Positions 1 through 7,302 of a stretch of DNA of 9,488 nucleotides are shown in pieces. How positions within the stretch are numbered: position 1 is the first letter of the stretch; every line of letters starts with the position of its first letter. The DNA comes from JBGPBY01 sp041481485 (GTDB taxonomy: Bacteria > Acidobacteriota > Terriglobia > 20CM-2-55-15): assembly GCA_041481485.1 (NCBI GenBank), contig JBGPBY010000277.1, positions 1-9,488 of the forward strand, read 5' to 3'. The translations under genes and the position numbers were made by a program. Below the pieces are notes generated by a model, which was given only the letters and a program-made list of their open reading frames with translations, searched no databases and was not told the DNA's origin.

Positions 1-19
1 ATTTTTACTTGCGGTACCC

Positions 20-49
20 CTCACCCGACCCTCTCCCGTTGGGAGAGGG
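20..49. repeat. CCCTCACCC-type intergenic hairpin repeat
   Basis: The stretch begins CCCTCACCCGACC and ends in a perfect 9-bp stem: CCCTCTCCC at 29-37, loop GTT, and GGGAGAGGG at 41-49. Similar CCCTCACCC...CTCTCCC...GGGAGAGGG sequences are dispersed between genes in many bacterial genomes, so I read this as one copy of such a repeat. It could also end transcription of a gene left of the window, but only a short, impure T-tract (ATTTCTT) follows. The remaining bases to 154 show no gene and no convincing promoter. Confidence 0.6.
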
Positions 50-154
50 ATTTCTTGATAGACCGTCCCCACAGTAATTCGATCACTTCCTGTTCGATCG
101 TCGATGGGATAGACTCTAATCCCCTAAAGTGTTACCAAAAGCCGTATTCCGATA

Positions 155-2674
155 ATGTCCAGTATTGTGAGTTCCCGAACCGTAATTCGCCGGGCCGCAC
201 TGACCGCATTCGTCTTATTCACCGTTCCCTCAGCATTTTCGGCCCAGCAATCCGGAAAATCTCCTGCCGAAATATCGGGAGTGAACATCGAAGTGGTTTC
301 GACAACACCGTTAGCCGGTGTCGATCTGGCAAAAGAGCAAATCGCAGCGCCAGTGCAGACGATGAACGCGAGTGAAATCGAAAGAGCCGGGGCGCTGGAT
401 CTCTCCGATCTCCTGAATCGGCATCTAACGGATGTATCGGTAAACGAGATCCAGGGAAATCCGTATCAGGCCGACGTGAATTTCCGCGGTTACACGGCTT
501 CACCGCTGTTGGGCACTCCTCAGGGCCTCTCGATTTACATGGATGGCGTTCGGCTGAATCAACCCTTCGGTGAAATTGTGAGTTGGGACTTGATTCCGCG
601 CCTTGCCATTTCGTCGATGACTCTCATGCCGGGTTCCAATCCGTTGTTCGGTTTGAACACGCTCGGTGGCGCGCTTTCCATGCAGACCAAGGATGGAAAC
701 ACCCATCCCGGAGGGACAGTGAGCGCGGCATACGGAAGTCATCTCCGGCGATCTCTTGAATTGGAATATGGCGGTTCGAGCGCCAAAGGGTGGAACTGGT
801 ATGTCGCCGGCAATCGTTTCGGCGAAAACGGCTGGCGTCCGGATTCCCATTCCGACGTCCGTCAAGTGTTCGGGAGACTGGGTTGGCAACATACGCAAAC
901 CGACGTTCACCTCGTGGTGTCTTATGCGAACAACTCCCTGAACGGAAACGGACTTCAGGACAATCGGCTTCTTCAGAAGGAGTATTCGAGCATATACACC
1001 AGGCCGGACAATACTCACAACCGCGCCGCGCTCGTGAATCTCGCGGGCAAACACAATCTCAGTGGGAAGGTTCTGGTTTCCGGCAACATCTACTACCGGG
1101 ATATTCGCACCTCAACTTTCAACGGCGATCTAAACGACGATTCGCTGGATCAGGCACTGTACCAGCCGAATGCTGCCGAGCGGAACGCACTGGCGGCCGC
1201 CGGCTATACGGGTTTCCCGTTGAGCGGTGAAAATGCATCGAATACGCCGTTCCCATTCTGGCGCTGCATTGCGAATGTACTGCGCAATGACGAACCCGGA
1301 GAGAAGTGCAACGGTCTCATCAACCACTCGCGCACGACGCAGCATAATTTCGGACTCGCCGGTCAGATGACGTATTTCGGAACGCTTGCAGGGGAGAAGA
1401 ATCAATTTACCGCTGGGGCAGCTTTTGACCGCAGCGGCGTGGCATTCGCGCAGACCACGCAGCTGGGATTCATCAATCCGGATCGAAGCATTGCCGGGTT
1501 GTCCTCATTCGCAGACGGTGTGACGGGAGGGACTGTGGATGGCGAGCCACTCGACACGCGCGTGGATCTTCACGGCACCGTGGGTACAGCGAGTATCTTC
1601 GCGACCGACACGCTGTCGATCGGCAGCAAGTGGAACATTACCGGATCTTCGCGATTCAATCGCACGGTGGTCCACAATCGGGATCAGATCCATCCGGGCG
1701 GCGGAACTGGTTCTCTCGACGGCACGCATATCTTCCAGCGGCTGAATCCCGCTGCAGGCATGACGTACAGCCCTGCAGCTGGATTGAATCTTTACTTCGG
1801 ATACAGCGAAGGTAGCCGTGCGGCGACGTCCATCGAACTGGGATGTGCGGATCCAGACGAACCGTGCAAGCTGCCAAACGCCATGACCGGTGATCCTCCG
1901 CTGAAACAAGTGGTGACCCGAACATGGGAGACGGGCATTCGCCGTGGTTCTGCGGAATCCTTCAGCTGGAATGCCGGTTTGTTTTTTGCCGAGAATCACA
2001 ATGACATTCTGTTTGTAACCTCCAGCGCATCGGGATTTGGATACTTTAAAAACTTCGGCAAGACGCGCCGGCAGGGCATTGAAATCAGCATCAGTGACCG
2101 ATTTCTGAAGAAGCTGACGGTTGGCGGCGGATACACTTTTCTCGAAGCGACTTATCGCACCGCAGAGGACCTGAACGGGTCCGGCAACAGCAGCAATGAC
2201 GACGGTCCGGGCTTGCCGGGACCGATTCACGTCGCGCCCGGTGACCGGTTGCCCATGATACCGCGTCACAATTTGAAGTCGTTTGTGGATTACCAGGCGT
2301 TCAATCGGCTATCCGTGGGTTTGAATCTCGTGGCGGTTTCCAGTTCGATTGCCCGCGGCAATGAAAACGGCGGCCATGAGCCGGATGGCGTGGTGTACTT
2401 TGGTCCGGGAAGATCCGCGGGATATGGCGTGGTCAATGCCGAAAGCCGTTTCGGCATTCGAAAGGATCTGGACCTGGTGATGCAGTTGAATAACTTGCTG
2501 AATAAGCGCTATGCCACGGCGGCGCAATTGGGATCTACGGGATTTACCACGGATGGAAATTTTGTAGCCCGCCCGCTGCCGTCAGTGAATGGCGAGTTCC
2601 CAGTTCCCGGCGCGACATTCCTGGCTCCCGGCGCTCCGCGTCAGTTTCTGGTCTCGCTGCGGGTCAAGATCTAG
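155..2674 (+). CDS. TonB-dependent outer-membrane receptor
   Basis: An 839-residue outer-membrane receptor that should import a scarce ligand (siderophore, vitamin or other chelate) using TonB-ExbBD energy; the ligand cannot be told from sequence. Residues 1-30 form a Sec signal peptide (two Arg at 12-13, hydrophobic core, AFSA at 27-30 before QQ). IEVVS at 45-49 lies where a TonB box is expected. The plug spans about 60-180, with RGY (111-113), DGVRLN (130-135) and NTLGGAL (168-174), all typical of the family. The rest is barrel; a Cys-containing loop with GCADPDEPC and PPLKQVVTRTWETG resembles a known subgroup of these receptors. The C-terminus ends LRVKI rather than the usual aromatic residue. 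No good Shine-Dalgarno precedes the ATG, but the signal peptide fixes the start. It is monocistronic and convergent with the downstream flippase gene. Confidence 0.95.
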   Translation: MSSIVSSRTVIRRAALTAFVLFTVPSAFSAQQSGKSPAEISGVNIEVVSTTPLAGVDLAKEQIAAPVQTMNASEIERAGALDLSDLLNRHLTDVSVNEIQGNPYQADVNFRGYTASPLLGTPQGLSIYMDGVRLNQPFGEIVSWDLIPRLAISSMTLMPGSNPLFGLNTLGGALSMQTKDGNTHPGGTVSAAYGSHLRRSLELEYGGSSAKGWNWYVAGNRFGENGWRPDSHSDVRQVFGRLGWQHTQTDVHLVVSYANNSLNGNGLQDNRLLQKEYSSIYTRPDNTHNRAALVNLAGKHNLSGKVLVSGNIYYRDIRTSTFNGDLNDDSLDQALYQPNAAERNALAAAGYTGFPLSGENASNTPFPFWRCIANVLRNDEPGEKCNGLINHSRTTQHNFGLAGQMTYFGTLAGEKNQFTAGAAFDRSGVAFAQTTQLGFINPDRSIAGLSSFADGVTGGTVDGEPLDTRVDLHGTVGTASIFATDTLSIGSKWNITGSSRFNRTVVHNRDQIHPGGGTGSLDGTHIFQRLNPAAGMTYSPAAGLNLYFGYSEGSRAATSIELGCADPDEPCKLPNAMTGDPPLKQVVTRTWETGIRRGSAESFSWNAGLFFAENHNDILFVTSSASGFGYFKNFGKTRRQGIEISISDRFLKKLTVGGGYTFLEATYRTAEDLNGSGNSSNDDGPGLPGPIHVAPGDRLPMIPRHNLKSFVDYQAFNRLSVGLNLVAVSSSIARGNENGGHEPDGVVYFGPGRSAGYGVVNAESRFGIRKDLDLVMQLNNLLNKRYATAAQLGSTGFTTDGNFVARPLPSVNGEFPVPGATFLAPGAPRQFLVSLRVKI

Positions 2675-2687
2675 AAGTTGTGGTTGG

Positions 2688-2823
2688 ATGCGATCCCCTG
2701 TGTAGGGGCGGTCTATGACCGCCCACATTTTTGAGGAATGCGATCTCACAAATTGTGGGCGGTCATAGACCGCCCCTACACAGGGGATCGCATTCCTTCG
2801 TATTGCGCGGTCATAGACCGCGC
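2688..2823. repeat. palindromic double-hairpin repeat cluster, copy 1
   Basis: The arms 2688-2727 and 2754-2793 are perfect 40-bp inverted repeats of each other. Each arm contains its own hairpin: GGGCGGTC-TAT-GACCGCCC at 2706-2724, and GGGCGGTC-ATA-GACCGCCC at 2757-2775. A third related hairpin, GCGCGGTC-ATA-GACCGCGC, lies at 2805-2823. The spacer also holds AGGAATGCGATC (2734-2745), whose reverse complement recurs at 2786-2797. The cluster fills the convergent gap between the receptor and flippase genes. It belongs with the copies at 7303 and 9391, resembling REP/BIME or MITE-like repeats; no transposase is visible. Confidence 0.85.
2706..2732 (+). terminator. possible terminator of the receptor gene, formed by a repeat hairpin
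   Basis: GGGCGGTC (2706-2713) pairs with GACCGCCC (2717-2724) around a TAT loop and is followed by ACATTTTT. A GC-rich stem followed closely by five T's, 32 bases after the receptor stop codon, could act as an intrinsic terminator. It is also part of the palindromic repeat cluster, so termination may be a by-product. Confidence 0.4.
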
Positions 2824-2832
2824 CTGCAGGTG

Positions 2833-4416
2833 TTACGCGAGTCCCAGCCGCCGCTGGAGTTTCTCCACAACGTGCGCGACTTCCGCCTTCAGCTGATTCA
2901 GCCGCAGCAAGTGACTCAGGATTCCCACCATCACAATCCACACGAACGATGCCGCAAGCACAACGCCGACTTCCGTTCGCCAGTGATAGACCGAAGGTTC
3001 GAAGTATCGGACTACGATCCACGCCGCCGCCCACGCGGCAACGGCCGCGACAATTGCCCGCAAGATTTCCATCCAGCGGCCTCGATTCATCTGGAGCATC
3101 TTCCTGCGGTGCAGCAGCCATGCCAGACTGATTGTCTGCAGCAGGATGGCCGTGTCGGATGCCCATGCCAGGCCTGGCGTGCCAAACCAGTTCAGAAACG
3201 CACCATAGAGCGGTATCGTGATCAGCGTGACGACCGTGCTCTGAATCATCGGATCAAGCGTATTGCCGGTGGCATAAAACGCGCGGGAGTAAATCCCTTG
3301 TCCGATCCAGCAGGCCAGAGACAACACGAAGATGGAAAAGAAGCCGGCCGTTTCCCAGGCGCTTCCGGAGCCAAATTTTCCACGTTGATATGCAAGCCGA
3401 ACTACGGGCAGCGATATCGCTTCCAAAAGGCTGATGGCGAAAATGCCGCCCATCACGGACCGCGCGACGGAGCGATCCACAGTTTCCTTAAATTGTGTCC
3501 AGTTTCCCTGATTGATCAGCTTGCTGAAGAACGGCATGGCCGCCTGCCCAATGGCCTGTCCAAGCACTGCGATTGGAACCGCCGCAAGCTTCTTTGCAAA
3601 ATTGAAATTGGCGATAGCGCCTTCATCATTGGTGAAATAGCGAATGAGCCAGTCGTCGGCAGTGACGATGCTCACTCCCAGCATCAGCGGAATGGTGGTG
3701 CGGAGCCAGCGTCGAAAATGAGGATTTCCCAGATCGAGGCTGGGTCGATACGCAATTCCATACTTCGATGCCGCAATCCAGGGCAGAAGAAACGGACCGA
3801 GGATCGCGCCGGCCATCGTGCCAATGGCGAGGCTTCTCACGCCCATACGATTTCCGAGAAGCAGCGCGCCGACAATTGTGCACAGGTTATAGATTAACGG
3901 TGTGATGGCCGGTACAAGAAAGGAACCGCGAGTGTAAAGCACCGCGGATAGCAGCCCTCCAAGGCAAAAGAACAACGGTCCTGGAATCAGAATGCGCGTC
4001 ATGCGCACACATTCCATGATCTGTTGTGGCGACCACAGCGGCTTGTACCAGTGCAGAATCTGGGGCGCAAAAATTTCACTGATCACTGTGCCAACGATCA
4101 GAACCAATCCCATAAAAGTAGCGACAATGGAGAGAACTCTGCGGCCTTCTTCTTCTTCGCCGCGTTCCAGCAGGCCTCCCAGAATCGGGATGAAGGTAAT
4201 GGCCAGCGCGCCGCCGGCAACGAGATAGTTCAAAAGATCGGGGATGGTAAATGCAACGACGTAGGAATCCGTGTTTCGATTCGCACCAAATTCCCACGCG
4301 ATGATCATCTCGCGGACGAACCCGATAATCCGGGAAGCCAGCACGCTGAACATGATCAGCATGGCGGCTCCGCGAAACTGATTGAGCCGCAGCGTGCGTT
4401 GCGATTCGTCAGGCAT
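2833..4416 (-). CDS. murJ: MurJ/MviN-family lipid flippase (MVF family)
   Basis: A 527-residue integral membrane protein with about 14 hydrophobic segments, close to the usual MurJ length. MurJ flips lipid II across the inner membrane during peptidoglycan synthesis. Family hallmarks are SRIIGFVRE (28-36), FGANRNTDSY (43-52), AFTIPDLL (55-62) and FIPIL (75-79). Arg29, Arg35 and Asp50 align with E. coli Arg18, Arg24 and Asp39. Other cavity positions differ: the LLRR motif is LLNY (Asn63, Tyr64), the Glu of AEGAF is Gly68, the Arg of DRL is Lys276, and the nearby Glu is Ala279. The protein is therefore a divergent branch, and its cargo might not be lipid II. It starts 11 bp after the upstream amidohydrolase stop codon, so the two are very likely co-transcribed. 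No strong Shine-Dalgarno is seen. The family call is firm; the symbol is less so. Confidence 0.88.
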   Translation of the reverse strand: MPDESQRTLRLNQFRGAAMLIMFSVLASRIIGFVREMIIAWEFGANRNTDSYVVAFTIPDLLNYLVAGGALAITFIPILGGLLERGEEEEGRRVLSIVATFMGLVLIVGTVISEIFAPQILHWYKPLWSPQQIMECVRMTRILIPGPLFFCLGGLLSAVLYTRGSFLVPAITPLIYNLCTIVGALLLGNRMGVRSLAIGTMAGAILGPFLLPWIAASKYGIAYRPSLDLGNPHFRRWLRTTIPLMLGVSIVTADDWLIRYFTNDEGAIANFNFAKKLAAVPIAVLGQAIGQAAMPFFSKLINQGNWTQFKETVDRSVARSVMGGIFAISLLEAISLPVVRLAYQRGKFGSGSAWETAGFFSIFVLSLACWIGQGIYSRAFYATGNTLDPMIQSTVVTLITIPLYGAFLNWFGTPGLAWASDTAILLQTISLAWLLHRRKMLQMNRGRWMEILRAIVAAVAAWAAAWIVVRYFEPSVYHWRTEVGVVLAASFVWIVMVGILSHLLRLNQLKAEVAHVVEKLQRRLGLA

Positions 4417-4427
4417 TACTGATGATC

Positions 4428-5414
4428 TTAGCAGAGCGTCAAATCCAGCTTGAATAGCCGGATGGCATTGGTTCGCCCGACCTGAAGGCGCTGTTCATCC
4501 GTCATCGGAACTCTGTCGAACCAGTTGGCCGCGTCTTCCATCTTTTCAAACGGGTAGTCCGCCGAAAACAGCATACGGTCGATTCCCATCACTTCCATCG
4601 CGCATTTGAATGACGGGTCACAAAAGTTGCCGCTGGTCGTCACGTAGAAATGATCCAGAAAATATTCACCCAGCAAACGCTTACCCGTGTAGCCGCGCGG
4701 TGAAAATCTCATGCGGGCGTCGATTCGCCAGAGGTCGTAGGGGATGTGTTCTCCGAGGTGGCCGATGACGATTTTCAGCTTTGGAAATTGATCGAAAAGC
4801 CCGGAGCCACACAGCCGCAGCGCGTGGATCGATGTTTCGACCGCGAATCCCCAGGGCGAACTCATCAGCCACGGATGTCCGTCATAAGGCCTGGCGCGAG
4901 CTGGAATCTGCATGCGCGGGTGGAGATAGAACGGGACGTCGAGATCCGACACCGTAGCCCAGAAGCTGCGATACTCCGGAATATCGAAGTAGATTGCCGA
5001 ATCCGGAACATCCTTCTGCGTGAATCCGTTCACCAGCGCGCCTTTGAATCCCATGTCCCGGACGCAGCGCTCCAGTTCTCGCGACGCTGCATCGGGATCC
5101 TGCATGGGAAGGGCTGCAAATGCGCCGAACTTTTTCGGATGATTGACGACGGCCTCGGCCATGCGATCGTTGGCGCGCTTCGATACTTCAATGGCCCGGC
5201 GAGTATCGAGAATGGCCTGCACCGCAGGCGCATTCAACGAAAGGATGGTGTAATCGATGCCGTTGCGCTCCATTCCTTCAAGCCGCTCATCGCCGATATC
5301 CAGAATTTGCCGGGCGAACTCATCCCATTTGCCGGAGCCTCCGGCAAAACTGCGGGAGTCTTCGAGGGTTTCTTCGAGCGACATGTGCTCTTCAAATGCA
5401 ATTTTCCCCTTCAT
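4428..5414 (-). CDS. amidohydrolase-2 family protein, gamma-resorcylate/2,3-dihydroxybenzoate decarboxylase-like
   Basis: A 328-residue cytoplasmic TIM-barrel enzyme without a signal peptide, matching the length of the metal-dependent, non-oxidative aromatic decarboxylases (gamma-resorcylate and 2,3-dihydroxybenzoate decarboxylases). The start GKIAFEEH places Glu8 and His10 at the same positions as the metal ligands of gamma-resorcylate decarboxylase. Further expected ligands or active-site residues are His165 (YLHPR), His219 with Glu222 (GHLGEH), and Asp286 (FSADYPFE). The substrate is likely a hydroxylated aromatic acid, but related hydrolases share this fold. AGAGG-like Shine-Dalgarno AGAGG (5426-5430) sits 11 bases before the ATG. 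It lies 66 bp after the YdeI-like gene and 11 bp before the flippase gene, all on one strand. There is no aromatic-degradation neighbour to confirm the substrate. Confidence 0.88.
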   Translation of the reverse strand: MKGKIAFEEHMSLEETLEDSRSFAGGSGKWDEFARQILDIGDERLEGMERNGIDYTILSLNAPAVQAILDTRRAIEVSKRANDRMAEAVVNHPKKFGAFAALPMQDPDAASRELERCVRDMGFKGALVNGFTQKDVPDSAIYFDIPEYRSFWATVSDLDVPFYLHPRMQIPARARPYDGHPWLMSSPWGFAVETSIHALRLCGSGLFDQFPKLKIVIGHLGEHIPYDLWRIDARMRFSPRGYTGKRLLGEYFLDHFYVTTSGNFCDPSFKCAMEVMGIDRMLFSADYPFEKMEDAANWFDRVPMTDEQRLQVGRTNAIRLFKLDLTLC

Positions 5415-5480
5415 TCGTGATTCAACCTCTTTTGTGACAATGTGAGCGCTGCCGCCGTCGCTTAATGGAGTTCACGGCGC

Positions 5481-6170
5481 TTATTCGAGGTCACGGCCGG
5501 TGCGGTTTTCCATATACGCGATGGCTTTCTCAATTCTTCGAAGACGGGACGCGGGATCCCGATAGTAGAAGATACCCAGCAAGTGCGCCCGGCGATGCGA
5601 CGGCGACATCCGCTGCCATATTTCCTCGGCTTTCGGATTTCGCAAAAAAGCCTGACGAATGATTGGTGGCAGATCGACCTCCGCCTCCATCGTTTCCATC
5701 AGCCGTTCCGCAAGCTGTTCGGCGCGTCGAACACGTGTCTCCGCGTGCTTGCCTTGCGCAATCATGCGGGAGATTTCAAATTTTGCCGATGGAGACAGCG
5801 CGTCGTAAAACTTGCGCAAACGTTTGGATGATTTCAGGATGCGTTCGAGTTCGGGAATTTCCGGAAGAATGCGCTTCTCAGGATCGGGTTCCATGTGAAA
5901 CCGAGCCTCCTCGTCCGGCCCCACACGCCCGCCTTTTTGCATCTCCTTATTGACCACCATGTAGTGATGCCCGTCGCCGGTGGGAAATAACGACGTGCGA
6001 AACTCAAAGCCGTTGATGTCGCCGCGGACACGGAGTTGCCCACGCGCACCCCAGGCTTTTACCGAATCGAATGGGATTCGGATCGTCACCCAGTTCAGCG
6101 AGTTTCCCGAACGGGTCAGCACTGCGCTGAACGACCTGGATCCGGATTTTGCCGTGGATGCTTTACTCAT
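5481..6170 (-). CDS. DUF1905 and YdeI/OmpD-associated (OmdA) domain protein
   Basis: A 229-residue protein when started at the ATG whose first bases overlap the toxin stop (ATGA at 6167-6170). Residues about 13-95 match DUF1905, a small beta-barrel, with FSAVLTR, NWVTIRIPF, VRGDINGFEFRTSLFP and GGHHYM-like DGHHYMVV segments. The rest holds two helical OmdA (bacteriocin-protection/YdeI) repeats: about 107-160 (LSPSAKFEISRMI...ETRVRRAEQL) and 170-222 (MSPSHRRAHLLGI...ASRLRRIEKAI). Its biochemical role is unknown; YdeI-like proteins have been linked to resistance to antimicrobial peptides and bacteriocins. An AGGA precedes the ATG by only two bases, so translation probably depends on coupling to the toxin gene. 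An upstream in-frame ATG at 6245 would add 25 residues coded inside the toxin gene; their composition is unlike a protein start, so I rejected it. Confidence 0.85.
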   Translation of the reverse strand: MSKASTAKSGSRSFSAVLTRSGNSLNWVTIRIPFDSVKAWGARGQLRVRGDINGFEFRTSLFPTGDGHHYMVVNKEMQKGGRVGPDEEARFHMEPDPEKRILPEIPELERILKSSKRLRKFYDALSPSAKFEISRMIAQGKHAETRVRRAEQLAERLMETMEAEVDLPPIIRQAFLRNPKAEEIWQRMSPSHRRAHLLGIFYYRDPASRLRRIEKAIAYMENRTGRDLE

Positions 6171-6814
6171 TGTCCTGAACGAATCGTGATCGTACGTCCT
6201 TTGCGCACGTGGAGCACAAACGCCGGCCGGAAGCACGCGATGCACGTGCCTTTTTTTGCTCGCACGCTGGGATAGACAATACCTGCGGATCCTTCTGCCA
6301 GAAGGCCGCGCGCCAATTCCTGAGATGCGTCATAACTGTTGGGATTCAAGCAACCCGCAAATGCAGGGCTGCGGCGGATATCATGAAACTCGCCGCGAAA
6401 ATCCGCAAGATAGTCGTCGTAGGTGAACGTTTCGGGCTCTTTCCAATCAATCTCGCCCAATTCCTGCGATTTGTGCCAGGCGACTTCGGCCTTTGCGGTT
6501 TCGAGTTCGAACGTGCCGTACCACGCCCCGCGATCCGGCCCATTGAAACGGCTGCCGTCCGGATGAGCATAGGTAAATGCCGCGTTGACGATTTGAGAGT
6601 GAGGCACGCCGAACAACAGTTCATGGACTCCAATTCCGGGAAGCCGGTTCGCTTCGCCCAGTAACCGATCGTTAGTCGCGCTCTCCAGTTCAAACAATTC
6701 GGAGATTTCCTTTTCTCTGTCTGCCAGCCGGGAGAAGACCGGTTCCTCGCTGTAGATGGAAGGGATCAGGCGATGAGTGTCGTCCTGAAGGATTTCCGAA
6801 ATGCGCGGCTTCAA
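6167..6814 (-). CDS. RES-domain toxin of a type II toxin-antitoxin system
   Basis: A 215-residue RES-family protein. Characterised RES toxins (MbcT, ParT, RES of Pseudomonas and Photorhabdus) attack NAD+ or transfer ADP-ribose and fold like ADP-ribosylating enzymes. The core is visible as GSRFNG (87-92) with Arg89, RGAWYG (95-100) with Tyr99, AEVAWH (109-114) with Glu110, and GIVYPSVR (178-185) with Ser183. The spacing Arg-10-Tyr-11-Glu agrees with the catalytic Arg, Tyr and Glu of ParT as I recall them. The long N-terminal part (HRLIPS at 14-19, TNDR at 47-50) is typical of the longer RES subgroup. The only sensible start is TTG at 6814, overlapping the antitoxin stop as TTGA; no in-frame ATG follows. 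The weak start and coupling should hold toxin below antitoxin. All catalytic residues are intact. Confidence 0.9.
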   Translation of the reverse strand: MKPRISEILQDDTHRLIPSIYSEEPVFSRLADREKEISELFELESATNDRLLGEANRLPGIGVHELLFGVPHSQIVNAAFTYAHPDGSRFNGPDRGAWYGTFELETAKAEVAWHKSQELGEIDWKEPETFTYDDYLADFRGEFHDIRRSPAFAGCLNPNSYDASQELARGLLAEGSAGIVYPSVRAKKGTCIACFRPAFVLHVRKGRTITIRSGQ

Positions 6815-7245
6815 CGTCCGCCCCGCCGGGCATCCAGCAATTGCCGGACCCGCATCAACGCCGGAACGCCACCCTGCACCATATAGGAAAGAGGGGATTC
6901 GCCCTCGAATATCGGATTGGTATTGGGGAGGTTTACCCAGACATCGGCCAGTTTTCGGCTGTAGAGCAGATTCAGCGATTTGAAAATTCCAAGGAGAAGC
7001 GAAATGCGGGTGAGTTTGTCCTGGTCCAATGTCTTCCTGTGACCGCTCTTCAACTGGTAAAACCTGCCGTTGGAAACGCCGCCGAGAAGCTGCCTCGCGG
7101 GTTCATCGCGGAGTTTCCAGGCCTGGGTTATTTTGAAGAATGCCGGAATCGCGGCGGGACTCAGCCTCTCCTGGATCTCTTTTTTCGAAAGATCAAACGG
7201 CTTGTCGACAGAATAGCCGGCCGCGGTCATCTGAAGTGTGGCCAT
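6811..7245 (-). CDS. Xre/MbcA/ParS-type antitoxin (DUF2384)
   Basis: A 144-residue antitoxin for the adjacent RES toxin. The middle (about 40-95) is a helical Xre-like DNA-binding region, with WKLRDEPARQLLGGVSNGRF and LTRISLLLGIFKSLNLL. The C-terminal part (about 98-140) is the toxin-binding domain, with WVNLPNTNPIFEGESPLSYM and GGVPALMRVRQLLDARRG. In the family this domain covers the toxin's NAD+ pocket, and the protein normally represses its own operon. GGAGG (7250-7254) lies four bases before the ATG, a much better start than that of the toxin. It is the first gene of the coupled three-gene unit. Confidence 0.9.
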   Translation of the reverse strand: MATLQMTAAGYSVDKPFDLSKKEIQERLSPAAIPAFFKITQAWKLRDEPARQLLGGVSNGRFYQLKSGHRKTLDQDKLTRISLLLGIFKSLNLLYSRKLADVWVNLPNTNPIFEGESPLSYMVQGGVPALMRVRQLLDARRGGR

Positions 7246-7258
7246 TCATCCTCCATAT

Positions 7259-7295
7259 ATGAATCATTTTATATTCATTTCTGGAGGAATAGCAA
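7259..7295 (-). promoter_or_regulatory. candidate promoter and operator of the toxin-antitoxin operon
   Basis: On the minus strand, TTGCTA (7290-7295) and TATAAA (7268-7273) are separated by 16 bp and form a reasonable -35/-10 pair just upstream of the antitoxin. An inverted repeat ATGAAT (7259-7264) / ATTCAT (7273-7278), spaced by 8 bp, overlaps the -10 box. A dyad here is where an autorepressing antitoxin would bind. The stretch is markedly more AT-rich than its surroundings. This is pattern-based inference only. Confidence 0.4.
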
Positions 7296-7302
7296 ATGGG
7301 CC

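Noticed and set aside
55..375. A 106-codon plus-strand open frame starting before the receptor
   Set aside because: It shares most of its length with the receptor signal peptide and plug in another frame; the peptide has no recognisable features.
500..1054. A 184-codon minus-strand open frame inside the receptor gene
   Set aside because: No recognisable domain or start signal, and it is fully overlapped by conserved plug and barrel coding sequence.
1505..2269. A 254-codon open frame on the minus strand inside the receptor gene
   Set aside because: Composition is unlike a real protein and the opposite strand encodes a well-supported barrel; it is a by-product of codon bias.
2688..2823. CRISPR array interpretation of the repeated hairpins
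   Set aside because: Units alternate in orientation, spacers are not uniform in length, and copies are scattered kilobases apart between genes; no cas genes are present.
2731..3897. A 388-codon open frame on the plus strand, antisense to the flippase gene
   Set aside because: It begins inside the palindromic repeat, reads low-complexity Arg/His/Gln-rich protein with no domain, and lies wholly opposite a gene with clear family motifs.
6171..6245. A longer start for the YdeI-like protein
   Set aside because: The extra 25 residues are encoded inside the toxin gene and look unlike a protein N-terminus; the ATGA overlap at 6167-6170 is the standard coupled start.
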